DNA of 64,000 bases from Cupriavidus basilensis OR16. Lineage in GTDB: Bacteria; Pseudomonadota; Gammaproteobacteria; Burkholderiales; Burkholderiaceae. The DNA lies in contig NZ_AHJE01000065.1 of assembly GCF_000243095.1 (NCBI RefSeq), positions 37,548-101,547 of the forward strand. Reading direction: 5' to 3'. Of the stretch, positions 8,867-18,724 are shown in pieces. The translations under genes were made by a program, and so were the position numbers. How positions within the stretch are numbered: the first letter of the stretch is position 1; every line of letters starts with the position of its first letter. Below the pieces are notes generated by a model. The model did not search any database. It worked only from the letters and a program-made list of their open reading frames with translations, and was not told the DNA's origin.

Positions 8867-11035
8867 CTACTGTACGGCGGTGCCGCTGGCGGAGCCGGCG
8901 TCCTTTTCCATCATATCGACGACGCGGCAATCGCCGCACATCTTCAGGCGCTCGGCGGCCTCGCCGGCAAACGCCGGGTGGCTAGCCAGCCGGGCCAGCA
9001 TGACATGCACCATCTGGGCCGTGCCAAATGGCTTGCCGCAGCGGATGCAATGGAAGGGCTGGGTCTCGGCAAGCGTCACGGTGCGCCGTGCGTCTTCACC
9101 GGTCAGCAGACGCGGCACCAGGGTGATGGCGTCTTCCGGGCAGGTTTTTTCACACAGGCCGCACTGCACGCAATTGCGTTCCAGAAAGCCTAGCACCGGG
9201 CGTTCGGGGTTGTCGCGCAGGGCCTGCGAGGGACAAACGCCGACGCAGGCCATGCACAGCGTGCAACGCCCGGTGTCGACCGCCACGGCGCCCAGTGGCG
9301 CGCCGGCTGGCAGCGGTACGCTGGCCTGCGGCCGTGGTGCGTTGCGCACCAGGTAGTCCAGCGCAAAGTCCAGCGTTTCGCGCTTGGCGGCGGCGGCGTG
9401 GAAAACCGCCGGGGCCTTGGCGCCGGCCGCATCCGATGGCGCACGCTGCGCCAGTTGCGCATCCAGCGTGGCGCCGTCCGGGGCATCGACCAGCGACAGG
9501 AATTCACCGTCATAGCCGAGGCCCGCCAGGATGGCCTGCCCCACCGCTATCTGCCCGGCCAGGGCCGTGCGGTATTGCGGGGCCTCATCGCCAGTCAGCA
9601 TCACGGCAACGTGGCCGGCGCCCCAGCAAATGGCCGACAGCCAAAGCTCGAGCCCGCACGCGGCCGGGTGGAACAGTCCCACCGGGATGACATTGGGCGG
9701 GATGCCGCGTGCCTGTCCGGCCCGCGCGGCGCGGCCCAGCGCCAGGATGGGGGCATTGCCGTATTCCTCGCCGTGCAATAGCAGCACCGCATCGCGCCCG
9801 CCGGCCGCGCGGTAGGCCGACACCAGGGTGCGCAGGCGCTCGCCGAGATAGTCCGGCTTGGGATAGGCATAGCTGATGGCGCCAGTCGGGCACACCGTGG
9901 TGCAGGCGCCGCAGCCCATGCACAGGTTGGGCGTGACCTCGATGCGGCCGCGCCCGTCATGCCATTGGGAGCGGATCGCCTCGGTGGAGCAAATGTCGAT
10001 GCAGGCCGTGCAGCCGGTGGTCTGGTTGCGGCCGTGCGCGCAGATTTTTTCCTTGTACTGGAAGAACTTCGGCTTCTCGAACTCGCCCTTCATCTGGACC
10101 AGGGCCAGCGCCTGCGTGTGCTGGCGCAGCGCATCCGCGCCGGCATACAGGTAGCCTTGCGGCGGCGAGTGCATGGTGAAGAACGGCGCATCGGCCAGGT
10201 CGAACACCAGGTCGAAGCGCCCGGTGGCCGTCGCGATCGGGCGATCGAAGTCGATCGCGGCGGCCGCGCCGCCAGCCTTCACGCAGGCGCGGTGGGCGCG
10301 GCAGCGGTCCAGGTCGATCTGGTAGCTGAAATCGATCGCGTCCTCGGGGCAGGCGTCGATGCAGGCATTGCAGCGCGTGCACAGGTCCAGGTCGATCGGG
10401 TTGCTGCGCCCCGCGCCGGTCTCCCAGCTTGCCTCGAAGGCGCCCAGCCAGCCGCCGAGCTTGACCAGCTTGCCGCTGTGCACCGGGAAGGCCCGCGAGG
10501 CAGGCAGGGCCGCCGCTGCCATGGCGGCGCCAGCGCCGCTCAGCAGCACCGACACCTCCATGCCGGCTTCGGCCAGCTTGCCGGCCCAGGGGATGGCGCG
10601 CGCGGCGGGCCCGAGCACCAGCACGGCACCGTTCGCGCGATAGTCCACCAGCGGCACCGGTTCCGGCTCGGGCAGCGCGGCGGCAGCCAGCAGCGCGGCG
10701 ATCTTGGCATTGGCGGTCTTGGGATCGCGCCGCGCCCCCTGCGACCAGCCGCCGGTTTCGCGAATATTGACGAAGCGCACCGGCGCTGTCATGGTGCCGC
10801 CAGCCTGGCGCGCCTCGGCCATCTCGGTGAACAGCTGGCGCTCCTGCGTGCAGGCCACGATCACATCGTCCGCGCCGTCGAGCGCGGCGGTGAAATCACC
10901 GATCTCGCGGCGGCACAGCAGATGGTGGACCTTGAGCGGTGGGCTGGTACCGCCTGCGGGAGTGGGGCCGTTACCCGACAGGGCCGCCCCGTCAAGCGGC
11001 ATGGTGTCGTTGCAATTGCAGATCAGCGTCGGCAT
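8867..11035 (-). CDS. Multi-cluster 4Fe-4S polyferredoxin linked to formate dehydrogenase
   Basis: A large 722-residue iron-sulfur protein. Complete cluster motifs are CTRCNACIDACP (about residue 217), CTACIDICSTEAI (about 341), CMGCGACTTVCP (about 371), CTLCMACVGVCP (about 591) and CVQCGLCEKTCP (about 622). Further cysteines lie at the N-terminus (CNCND) and near the C-terminus (CIRCG, CGDC). The middle (residues 400-580) lacks cysteine motifs and looks like a globular insert. No signal peptide is visible, so it is probably cytoplasmic. It lies in the formate dehydrogenase cluster between the TorD-like chaperone and DUF3306. I infer electron transfer or cofactor assembly for the dehydrogenase; the partner is unknown. 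Confidence 0.85.
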   Translation of the reverse strand: MPTLICNCNDTMPLDGAALSGNGPTPAGGTSPPLKVHHLLCRREIGDFTAALDGADDVIVACTQERQLFTEMAEARQAGGTMTAPVRFVNIRETGGWSQGARRDPKTANAKIAALLAAAALPEPEPVPLVDYRANGAVLVLGPAARAIPWAGKLAEAGMEVSVLLSGAGAAMAAAALPASRAFPVHSGKLVKLGGWLGAFEASWETGAGRSNPIDLDLCTRCNACIDACPEDAIDFSYQIDLDRCRAHRACVKAGGAAAAIDFDRPIATATGRFDLVFDLADAPFFTMHSPPQGYLYAGADALRQHTQALALVQMKGEFEKPKFFQYKEKICAHGRNQTTGCTACIDICSTEAIRSQWHDGRGRIEVTPNLCMGCGACTTVCPTGAISYAYPKPDYLGERLRTLVSAYRAAGGRDAVLLLHGEEYGNAPILALGRAARAGQARGIPPNVIPVGLFHPAACGLELWLSAICWGAGHVAVMLTGDEAPQYRTALAGQIAVGQAILAGLGYDGEFLSLVDAPDGATLDAQLAQRAPSDAAGAKAPAVFHAAAAKRETLDFALDYLVRNAPRPQASVPLPAGAPLGAVAVDTGRCTLCMACVGVCPSQALRDNPERPVLGFLERNCVQCGLCEKTCPEDAITLVPRLLTGEDARRTVTLAETQPFHCIRCGKPFGTAQMVHVMLARLASHPAFAGEAAERLKMCGDCRVVDMMEKDAGSASGTAVQ

Positions 11036-11136
11036 GGTGAATGCGGCTTGCCGGCCTGGTTGCCCCCGTTTTTAGGGAGTCTTGCGGCCTGCGAATTGTG
11101 GGGGAAGCCCATTGTAGGCTGCCGTTTCGGCAGCGG

Positions 11137-11766
11137 CTACGCGTGTTTGCCTGGGGCGGCATCGTCGGGCTGGTGCGCTGTGCCGGGCAACCTGGGAGCG
11201 GCTGCCACGGGCGCGTGAGGCGGCATGTCGGGCGGCACCGCTTGCGGGGACTCCGGCGCCTCGGGCTGGCCCGCGGTGGCCCGCGCAGCCTGCGGCGCCG
11301 CCGCTGCGGGCGCATCCACCGCGTGCTGCGCCGCGCGCGTCGCAGCCAGTTCGTCGTCGGTCGGCGCGAACAGGCCCAGGGTCTCCGACTGGCGCATGCG
11401 CCGCAGTACGTCGAGCGGGATCGGGTCGGGCTTGCTGTAGTCGTCGATATAGGTGTCGAGCCCGTCCATCACATTGAAATGCGGGTCGGCGAACAAGGTC
11501 TTGAGCGCGGCGCGCTTGACGGTTTCGTCTACGCCGCGAGCCACGAAACGCGCAATGCTGTCGCCCGGCTGCAGCAAGGCGGCGTCGGCGAGCGTGGGGA
11601 GTGGCTCAGCCGGCGGGGCTGCTTCCGCCTGCCGCTGGGCAACGGGCACTGGCGGTTCAGCCGGCACTGCCGGCACAGATGGTGCCGGCTCGGGCGCCAG
11701 CGGCTGCCCTTGGCGCGCCGCGGCCTTGCGGCGGGACCAGCGCGACAGGAAGGAAGCATCGCTCAT
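11137..11766 (-). CDS. DUF3306 protein of the formate dehydrogenase cluster
   Basis: A 209-residue protein starting MSDASFLSRWSRRKAAARQG. It has a low-complexity Ala/Pro/Gln region to about residue 60, a conserved central part (FVARGVDETVKRAALKTLF, DPHFNVMDGLDTYIDDY, PIPLDVLRRMRQ), and a second disordered Ala/Pro tail. It matches DUF3306, a family of unknown function found with formate dehydrogenases and DUF3305. The start at 11766 was chosen because homologues begin at the FLSRWSRRK motif; the ORF is open upstream. It sits 16 bases after the DUF3305 stop and 101 bases before the polyferredoxin. Confidence 0.85.
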   Translation of the reverse strand: MSDASFLSRWSRRKAAARQGQPLAPEPAPSVPAVPAEPPVPVAQRQAEAAPPAEPLPTLADAALLQPGDSIARFVARGVDETVKRAALKTLFADPHFNVMDGLDTYIDDYSKPDPIPLDVLRRMRQSETLGLFAPTDDELAATRAAQHAVDAPAAAAPQAARATAGQPEAPESPQAVPPDMPPHAPVAAAPRLPGTAHQPDDAAPGKHA

Positions 11767-11782
11767 GCGGAACCAGCCTGCA

Positions 11783-12291
11783 TCAGTAGCGCGCCCGGTC
11801 CTCCGGCGCCTTGAACGATTCCGGGCGCCGGCGTTTCTTGGGTTCGGGGCGGTAATGCTGAGCCACGTAGGCTTGCAGCCAGTCGAGCTGCTCGGGCGCC
11901 AGCGGCACGTTCTCGACGGTTTCGCCGGCATCGAGCCAGCGGCCGGCCTCGTTGTAGGACAGCGTCACGGTGACCGGCACGGGAAGCGGCTCGCCGTCGT
12001 CCGAGGCAGGAACAGCAGCCTGGCCGCCCTCCTCCGCCATGCGCCACAGCACGAACCAGCAGGGCGCGGTAGCAGTGAGGTTGAGGTAATAGCCCTCGGC
12101 CTCGTCGCGGAACAGCGTGACGGCGTAGCCCGGGTACAGCCAGCGCGCGCCATGTTCGTCCTTTTCCAGCGCTGCCAGCGGCTCGCCAGCGGCACGCGGC
12201 GCATCATCACGGCCATGGTCACGCCGGGCCGGCCGGCGGGCACGGCCTCGGTGGCCAGGATAGCTGCGGCGGGGTCGGCTGGCGTGCCCAT
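11783..12291 (-). pseudogene. DUF3305 protein, reading frame broken near 12170
   Basis: Unknown-function family that travels with DUF3306. The N-terminal part from the ATG at 12291 reads MGTPADPAA...MMRRVPLASRWQ and then loses frame. The rest lies one frame over, from ALEKDEHGARWLYPGYAV through YYLNLTATAPCWFVLWR, GRWLDAGETVENVPL and the arginine-rich end. The join around 12165-12180 lies in a string of near-identical CGCTGGC units, and the family usually has a few more residues (a second tryptophan-containing turn) at that point. A small deletion between short repeats is therefore likely. It starts 5 bases after the apbC stop. Confidence 0.7.
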
Positions 12292-12296
12292 GGCGC

Positions 12297-13385
12297 TCAG
12301 GTGTTTTGCACCACGATGCTGGGGAACTTGCTGGTCATGTCGCGGGCGCGGTCGGCCACCTTGATGGCCACCTTGCGCGCCATGGCGCGGTACAGCTCGG
12401 CGATCGGGCTGTCCGGGTCGGACACCACGGTGGGGCGGCCGGTATCGGCTTGCTCGCGGATCGAGCGGTTCAGCGGCATGCTGCCCAGCAGGTCCACGCC
12501 GTAGTCCTCGCACATCTTCTCGCCACCGCCTTCGCCGAAGATATGCTCGACGTGGCCGCAGTTCGGGCAGCAGTAGACGGCCATGTTCTCGACGAGGCCG
12601 AGGATGGGGATGCCCACCTTCTCGAACATCTTCAGGCCCTTCTTGGCGTCCAGCAGGGCGATATCCTGCGGCGTTGTGACGATAACAGCACCCGTTACCG
12701 GCACTTTCTGCGACAGCGTCAGCTGGATATCGCCGGTGCCCGGCGGCATATCGACGATCAGGTAATCGAGATCGTGCCAGTTGGTCTGGCGCAGCAACTG
12801 CTCCAGCGCCGAGGTCACCATCGGGCCGCGCCACACCATCGGGTTGTCCTGCTCGATCAGGAAGCCGATCGAGTTGGCTTGCAGGCCGTGGCCTTCGAGC
12901 GGCTCCATGGTCTGGCCATCGGACGACTCCGGGCGGCCATCGATGCCCAGCATCATGGGCAGGCTGGGGCCGTAAATGTCGGCGTCGAGCATGCCCACGC
13001 GGGCACCCTCGGCAGACAGCGCCAGCGCCAGGTTGACGGCGGTGGTCGACTTGCCCACGCCGCCCTTGCCCGACGCCACGGCGATCACGTTCTTGACGCC
13101 CGGCAGCAGCTTGACGCCACGCTGCACCGCGTGCGCCACGATCTTCATGCTGACGGCCACGCTGGCATTGGTCACGCCGGGCAACTGGCGCAGCGCATCC
13201 ACCACCTGCTTGCGGATCGGTTCCAGCTGGCTCTTGCCGGGATAGCCCAGCTCCACTTCCAGCGACACATCGCCGCCTTGGACCCGCACATTGCGAGCCG
13301 AACGGGTGGACACCAGATCCCGGCCCGTATTGGGGTCGATCACGGTGCGCAGGACTTCGGTAACCTGGTCGACGGTGAGGCTCAA
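12297..13385 (-). CDS. apbC: Iron-sulfur cluster carrier ApbC/Mrp, TTG start
   Basis: P-loop ATPase that carries 4Fe-4S clusters to apoproteins in the cytosol. The N-terminal MIP18-like domain (LTVDQVTEVLRTVIDPNTG) is followed by the Walker A GKGGVGKST, the DADIYGPSLP switch region, VDMPPGTGD, and the cluster-binding CPNCGH in the C-terminal third. The best start is a TTG at 13385 (LSLTVDQ, with GGAG 7 bases upstream), giving 362 residues, the normal family length. The ORF is open for another 50 codons but that extension has no family counterpart. The formate dehydrogenase genes follow directly, which suits a need for cluster delivery. Confidence 0.94.
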   Translation of the reverse strand: MSLTVDQVTEVLRTVIDPNTGRDLVSTRSARNVRVQGGDVSLEVELGYPGKSQLEPIRKQVVDALRQLPGVTNASVAVSMKIVAHAVQRGVKLLPGVKNVIAVASGKGGVGKSTTAVNLALALSAEGARVGMLDADIYGPSLPMMLGIDGRPESSDGQTMEPLEGHGLQANSIGFLIEQDNPMVWRGPMVTSALEQLLRQTNWHDLDYLIVDMPPGTGDIQLTLSQKVPVTGAVIVTTPQDIALLDAKKGLKMFEKVGIPILGLVENMAVYCCPNCGHVEHIFGEGGGEKMCEDYGVDLLGSMPLNRSIREQADTGRPTVVSDPDSPIAELYRAMARKVAIKVADRARDMTSKFPSIVVQNT

Positions 13386-13689
13386 GACAATCTCCGCTAC
13401 GGAATATGGGGAAGGCGCGTACTGTATCAAAGTATGAGCGAAGTGCAGCGCAAGGGTGGCGAACGGGCGACAAGCCCATGATCCACACGTGGAATTACAC
13501 GCACTTACAACTGTCACAGCAACAGGCTTGTGCACCCGGCATCATCTACTTATTGTAGTGCGCGAGGAACGCAAGCCCGGTGATTACGGTCCGGGCTCTT
13601 GTATTCGGGTGTCTTCCGCGCTATTTCTAGCAATGTTGCGCGCACCACTTCAAAATCAGCCAAAAAAGCTTCGTCCCGAAGGAGAAAGC
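13386..13689. promoter_or_regulatory. Divergent intergenic region, apbC and OmpA-like lipoprotein
   Basis: About 300 bases separate the divergent starts. A GC-rich stem (AGCCCGG at 13574-13580 pairing with CCGGGCT at 13591-13597) lies in the middle with no T-tract, so it is not a clear terminator. AAGGAG at about 13678 serves the plus-strand gene. I cannot place promoters with confidence, and I see no gene in it. Confidence 0.4.
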
Positions 13690-14322
13690 ATGAAACTCAA
13701 GCTCGTCAGCCTTGCCATTGTCGCCACCCTTGCCGCTGGCTGCGCCACGGAACAAGGCACCCAGACCGCGGTCGGCACTGGCGTAGGCGCCGCCGTTGGC
13801 GCCGGCCTGGGCAACCTGATCGGCGGCAATACCACCGGCACGCTGGTCGGCGCGGCAGTGGGCGGAGCCCTGGGCGGGGCCACGGGTTACAACTGGAATG
13901 CGATCCGCGGCAAGCTGAACAAGGACACCGCGGGCACGGGCACGCAGATCACCGAGCAGCCGGACGGCTCGCTCAAGGTCAATATCCCGAGCCAGGTGAC
14001 CTTCGATACGGATAGTGCCACCATCAAGCCGTCGTTCCGCTCGGTGCTCGACCAGGTCTCGCAAACCCTTGCCCAGCAACAGGATGTCTCCGCCACTGTG
14101 GTGGGCCATACCGATAGCACCGGCAACCCGAACTACAACATGCAACTGTCGCAGCGCCGCGCCCAGAGCGTCGCGACCTACCTGGGTGACAGGGGCGTCG
14201 CCCGAACCCGCCTGGCAGCCGAAGGACGGGGCCAGACCCAGCCCGTCGCGGACAACGCCAGCGAGGCCGGACGTGCACAAAATCGCCGGGTCGAAATTTA
14301 TTTGAAACCAATTCAGAGATGA
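13690..14322 (+). CDS. OmpA-family lipoprotein with glycine-zipper region
   Basis: A 210-residue outer-membrane lipoprotein likely to tether the envelope to peptidoglycan. The signal ends in a lipobox (TLAAGC, Cys at about residue 19). Glycine/alanine-rich segments follow (VGTGVGAAVGAGLGNLIGG and the AAVGGALGG repeat), as in glycine-zipper proteins. The C-terminal OmpA domain spans residues 95-205, with FDTDSATIKPSF, VVGHTDSTGN and the helix NMQLSQRRAQSVATYL, and it ends NRRVEIYL. The start at 13690 has AAGGAG. It is monocistronic: a strong terminator lies about 100 bases after the stop. Confidence 0.93.
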   Translation: MKLKLVSLAIVATLAAGCATEQGTQTAVGTGVGAAVGAGLGNLIGGNTTGTLVGAAVGGALGGATGYNWNAIRGKLNKDTAGTGTQITEQPDGSLKVNIPSQVTFDTDSATIKPSFRSVLDQVSQTLAQQQDVSATVVGHTDSTGNPNYNMQLSQRRAQSVATYLGDRGVARTRLAAEGRGQTQPVADNASEAGRAQNRRVEIYLKPIQR

Positions 14323-14428
14323 TGCGGTCATAGAAATAGGTACCGCTTGTCACCGTTGCTGGCTCGCGATGGGTGGCTGACCTCCCGGGCGGTACCTGAT
14401 TTCTCCTCCTTTTCCGTTGTGGAAAGCT

Positions 14429-14455
14429 GCGCCGGCTCTGACCGGCGCTTTTTTT
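14429..14455 (+). terminator. Rho-independent terminator after the OmpA-like gene
   Basis: Perfect 7-bp stem GCGCCGG / CCGGCGC with a six-base loop, followed by seven T. It lies 107 bases after the OmpA-like stop and about 190 bases before metG, separating the two transcripts. Confidence 0.9.
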
Positions 14456-14645
14456 ATCCCCAGCTTTTTGAGTGCATTTTGCGCCACTAAATGCCACTCC
14501 AAGCCCTCTCTTGCGCCTGCGCCCCGCCGCAGTGCACGCGCTGCGCGCCCCGCTTGTTAGAATAGCCCTCTCACGGTGCCCGCCCGACTTTGGCGGCGAC
14601 GCCCCCGCCTTACCGTCCAACCCCCTCCTGACCGGCAATTTTTCC

Positions 14646-16712
14646 ATGACCGCACGTCGCATCCTCGTCACTTCTGCCCTGCCATATGCCAACGGCCAGA
14701 TCCATATCGGCCACCTGGTGGAGTACATCCAGACCGACATCTGGGTGCGCTTCCAGCGCATGATGGCGAACGAGGTCTACTACGTCGGCGCGGACGACAC
14801 GCACGGCACCCCGGTGATGCTGCGGGCCGAGAAAGAGGGCATTACGCCCAAGCAACTGATCGATCGCGTGTGGACCGAGCACAAGCGCGACTTCGACAGC
14901 TTCATGGTGTCGTTCGACAATTACTACAGCACCGATTCCGACGAGAACAAGCAGCTCTCCGAGAAGATCTACCTGGCGTTGAAGGCCGGGGACCTGATCG
15001 CCGAGCGCGAGGTCGAGCAGTTCTACGACCCGATCAAGAACATGTTCCTGCCGGACCGCTTCATCAAGGGCGAGTGCCCGAAGTGCGGCGCCAAGGACCA
15101 GTACGGCGACTCGTGCGAGGTCTGCGGCACCACCTACGTGCCGACCGACCTGAAGAACCCGTACTCGGTGGTGTCCGGCGCCACGCCGGTGCGCAAGTCC
15201 TCCGCGCACTACTTCTTCAAGCTGTCCGACCCGCGCTGCGAGACCTTCCTGCGCGAATGGGTGGCCGACCTGGCGCAGCCGGAAGCCGCCAACAAGATGC
15301 AGGAATGGCTGGGCGCCGAAGGCGAGACCTCGACCCTGTCGGACTGGGACATCTCGCGCGATGCGCCCTACTTCGGCTTCGAGATTCCCGGTGCGCCCGG
15401 CAAGTACTTCTACGTGTGGCTGGATGCGCCGATCGGCTACTACGCCAGCTTCAAGAACCTGGCCGAAAAGAAGGGCATCGACTTCGACGCCTGGGTAGGC
15501 CCGCACTCCACCGCCGAGCAGTACCACTTCATCGGCAAGGACATCCTGTATTTCCACACGCTGTTCTGGCCGGCCATGCTGCGCTTCTCGGGCTACCGCA
15601 CGCCCACCAATGTGTTTGCCCACGGCTTCCTGACGGTGGACGGCGCCAAGATGAGCAAGTCGCGCGGCACCTTCATCACCGCCCAGAGCTATATCGACAC
15701 CGGCATGAACCCGGAATGGCTGCGCTACTACTTCGCCGCCAAGCTCAACGCCAGCATGGAAGACCTCGACCTGAACCTCGATGACTTCATCGCGCGCGTG
15801 AACAGCGACCTGATCGGCAAGTACGTCAACATTGCCAGCCGCGCCGCCGGCTTCCTGGTCAAGCGTTTCGATGGCGTGGTGGACGAGGCCGCGCTGGCCC
15901 ACCCGCTGCTCAAGCAACTACGCGCGGCCGCGCCGCAGGTGGCGCACTTCTATGAAGGCCGCGAGTACAGCAAGGCGCTGCGCCTGGTGATGGAACTCAC
16001 CGACGCGGTGAACGCCTTCGTCGATACCGAGAAGCCGTGGGAACTGGCCAAGGACGAAGCCAAGCGCGCCGCCCTGCACGCCGCCTGCTCGGTCTCGCTG
16101 GAAGCCTTCCGCCTGCTCACCGTCTATCTCAAGCCGGTGGTGCCGCAGATGGCCGCGGGCGTTGAGCGCTTCCTCAATATCGAGCCGCTGGACTGGCGCG
16201 GCATCGACAAGCAACTCTCGGCCTCGCGTCCGGTGCAGCCGTACTCGCACCTGATGACCCGCGTGGATGCCAAGCAGGTCGATGCCCTGCTGGCCGCCAA
16301 CCGCGATTCGCTGCAAGCCGCTGGCCCCGCCACCGCGGAGGCTGCCGCCGCCGCGATCGAGCCGATCGCCGAGACCATCACCATCGACGACTTCGCCAAG
16401 ATCGACCTGCGCGTGGCCAAGATCGTGGACTGCCAGAAGGTGGAAGGATCGAGCAAGCTGCTGCAGCTCACGCTGGACCTGGGCGAAGGCAAGACGCGCA
16501 ACGTCTTCTCCGGCATCCAGTCGGCCTACACGCCCGAGCAGCTGGTAGGCAAGCTCACCGTGATGGTGGCCAACCTGGCACCGCGCAAGATGAAGTTCGG
16601 ACTTTCCGAGGGCATGGTACTGGCCGCATCGGCAGCGGACGAGAAGGCCACGCCGGGCCTCTGGATCCTGGAGCCGCACGAAGGCGCGGTGCCGGGCATG
16701 CGCATCCGCTGA
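14646..16712 (+). CDS. metG: Methionyl-tRNA synthetase
   Basis: Charges tRNA-Met with methionine. The 688-residue protein has the class I HIGH motif at residues 20-23, a four-cysteine zinc knuckle (CPKCG...CEVCG, about residues 145-161), the KMSKS signature near residue 335, and a C-terminal EMAP-like tRNA-binding domain from about residue 575 (TIDDFAKIDLRVAKIVDC) to the end. This is the long dimeric E. coli type. The start MTARRILVTSALPYANG at 14646 matches the family; the upstream in-frame extension does not. A TAGAAT -10-like element lies at 14558-14563. Confidence 0.97.
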   Translation: MTARRILVTSALPYANGQIHIGHLVEYIQTDIWVRFQRMMANEVYYVGADDTHGTPVMLRAEKEGITPKQLIDRVWTEHKRDFDSFMVSFDNYYSTDSDENKQLSEKIYLALKAGDLIAEREVEQFYDPIKNMFLPDRFIKGECPKCGAKDQYGDSCEVCGTTYVPTDLKNPYSVVSGATPVRKSSAHYFFKLSDPRCETFLREWVADLAQPEAANKMQEWLGAEGETSTLSDWDISRDAPYFGFEIPGAPGKYFYVWLDAPIGYYASFKNLAEKKGIDFDAWVGPHSTAEQYHFIGKDILYFHTLFWPAMLRFSGYRTPTNVFAHGFLTVDGAKMSKSRGTFITAQSYIDTGMNPEWLRYYFAAKLNASMEDLDLNLDDFIARVNSDLIGKYVNIASRAAGFLVKRFDGVVDEAALAHPLLKQLRAAAPQVAHFYEGREYSKALRLVMELTDAVNAFVDTEKPWELAKDEAKRAALHAACSVSLEAFRLLTVYLKPVVPQMAAGVERFLNIEPLDWRGIDKQLSASRPVQPYSHLMTRVDAKQVDALLAANRDSLQAAGPATAEAAAAAIEPIAETITIDDFAKIDLRVAKIVDCQKVEGSSKLLQLTLDLGEGKTRNVFSGIQSAYTPEQLVGKLTVMVANLAPRKMKFGLSEGMVLAASAADEKATPGLWILEPHEGAVPGMRIR

Positions 16713-16820
16713 TGCGCCGCGGCGGCGAGGCGCACCAGCGCTGAGCCGCCATGGCGCCGGCGCTGATTGACGCCGCGCCGCCTGGAAGCTCATACTGCAC
16801 CCATACCCGACAGGGTGCTG

Positions 16821-18724
16821 ATGGGATTTCCTGGCATGCCCGACAGCGTTCCCGGCCCCGCCCCCTCCGGCGCGCCAGCGCCGCCTACCGGCGCCCCCCC
16901 GCGTGGCGGCCCGCGCCTACGCCAGCCCTTCCCCCTCGCTGCCTTCCACCCGCGCCTGCTCGACAGCCTGCGCGACTACAACCGCGCCATCTTCTTCAAG
17001 GACCTCGCCGCCGGCCTGACCGTGGGCGTGGTGGCGCTGCCGCTGGCGATGGCCTTTGCCATCGCCTCCGGGGTGCCACCGCAGGCTGGCTTGTTCACTG
17101 CCATCATCGCGGGCTTCCTGATCGCCGCGCTGGGCGGCTCGCCAGTGCAGATCGGCGGCCCCGCCGGCGCCTTCATCGTCATCGTCTACGGCATCGTGGC
17201 GCGCTACGGCGTGGCCAACCTGCTGATCGCTACCATCCTGGCGGGCGGCCTGCTGTTCGCCATGGGGCTGTTCCGGCTAGGCACCCTGATCCGCTTCATC
17301 CCGGTGGCCATCGTGATCGGCTTCACCAACGGCATCGCGGTGCTGATCATGGTCTCGCAGATCGGCGATTTCCTTGGCCTGCAAACCGGCAAGATGCCTG
17401 GCAACTTCCTTTCGCAGATGCGTGTGCTGGGAAGCTCCCTGCCCACGGTGTCCTGGCCCACGGTAGCGCTGGCGGTCGGCTCGCTGGTGGTGGTGGTGGG
17501 CTGGTCGCGCCTGGCCCTGCTGGCCGGCAAGCGCTGGCGCCCCGCATCGACGACATCGACGACATCGACGATCGCGGCAATCGCTGCAAACCCGCCGGAT
17601 GCGCACGGCCGCCTTGGCCGTGCGCTGGCAATGGTGCCCGGCACGGTGATTGCGCTGGTGCTCGCCACCGCGGTCAATGCGCTGCTGCACTTGCCGGTGG
17701 AGACCATCGGCACGCGCTTCGGCGGCATCCCGCAGGGCCTGCCGCCGTTTGCGCTGCCGCAACTGAGCTGGCAACTGGTCCAGCAACTGGTGGCGCCGAC
17801 CCTGACCATCGCCCTGCTCGGCGCCATCGAATCGCTGCTGTGCGCGCGCGTGGCCGACAGCCTGATCGACGACCGCCATGATCCCAACCAGGAGCTGATG
17901 GCGCAGGGCATCGCCAATATCGTCACGCCGTTCTTCGGCGGCCTGCCGGCCACGGGCACCATCGCCCGCACCGTGACCAACCTGCGCAGCGGCGCTCGTA
18001 CGCCGGTGGCGGGCATGATCCACGCCGCCACGCTGCTGCTGATCGTGCTGGCGGCGGCGCCGCTGGCCAGCGCCATCCCGCTCGCCACGCTGGCCGCGAT
18101 CCTGCTCTACGTGGCGTGGAACATGGGCGAGTGGCATGTGTTCGGGCTGGCGCACCTGAAGCGCTACAGCAACAACTACCGCATCATCCTGCTTGGCACC
18201 TTCGTGCTGACCGTGGTGTTCGACCTGACCGTGGCGGTGCAGGTGGGACTGGTGCTCGCCTGCCTGTTCTTCATCTACCGCATGGCCTCGCTCACACAGA
18301 TCGAGGCGATCGCGCCAGCCGCGCTGCCCCCGGCGGCCGACGGCACGCTGCTGCCGGCCGGCGAGGTGGCGGCCTATCACATGACCGGCGCGCTTTTTTC
18401 GGGGCCGTCAACAAGGTGGAAGCGCTGATCGACCCCCGCGACCGCACGCAGCCGGTACCGACAGTGCTGATCCTCGACGTGGGCAAGCTGGTGGCGCTGG
18501 ACACCACTGGCCTGGACACGCTGGACGCCTTGCGCAAGACGCTGGCGCGGCGTGGCGGCACGCTGGTGCTGTGCGCCGCGCCAGCGCAGGTGATGTCGCT
18601 GATGCGGCGCGCGGGCTTCCTGGAACAGATGGGCACGGCAAACTATTGCGACACGCTGGCCGCGGCCTGTGCCAGGGCCGGCGCGTTGCTTGCCGAGCGA
18701 GCCGGCCGGCCCGCGGCGGACTAA
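16821..18724 (+). pseudogene. SulP-family sulfate/anion permease with STAS domain, frameshift in a T run
   Basis: Secondary anion transporter of the SulP family. Residues 45-480 carry about a dozen hydrophobic helices, including the signature region GVVALPLAMAFAIASGVPPQAGLF. The first frame stops at 18428 soon after ALF. The C-terminal STAS domain (VEALIDPRD, VLILDVGKLVALDTTGLDTLDALR) continues one frame over to 18724. The break is a run of six T at 18394-18399; seven T restores GALFFGAVNKVEAL. This is most likely a homopolymer error. The start at 16821 is a choice among ATGs at 16767, 16821 and 16836. The substrate (sulfate, bicarbonate or other) cannot be told from the sequence. Its stop overlaps the convergent BamE-like gene. 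Confidence 0.85.

Noticed and set aside
17547..17575. Triplicated 9-base ACGACATCG-type repeat in the SulP gene
   Set aside because: Short, in frame and in a variable loop; no sign of more than codon-level slippage.
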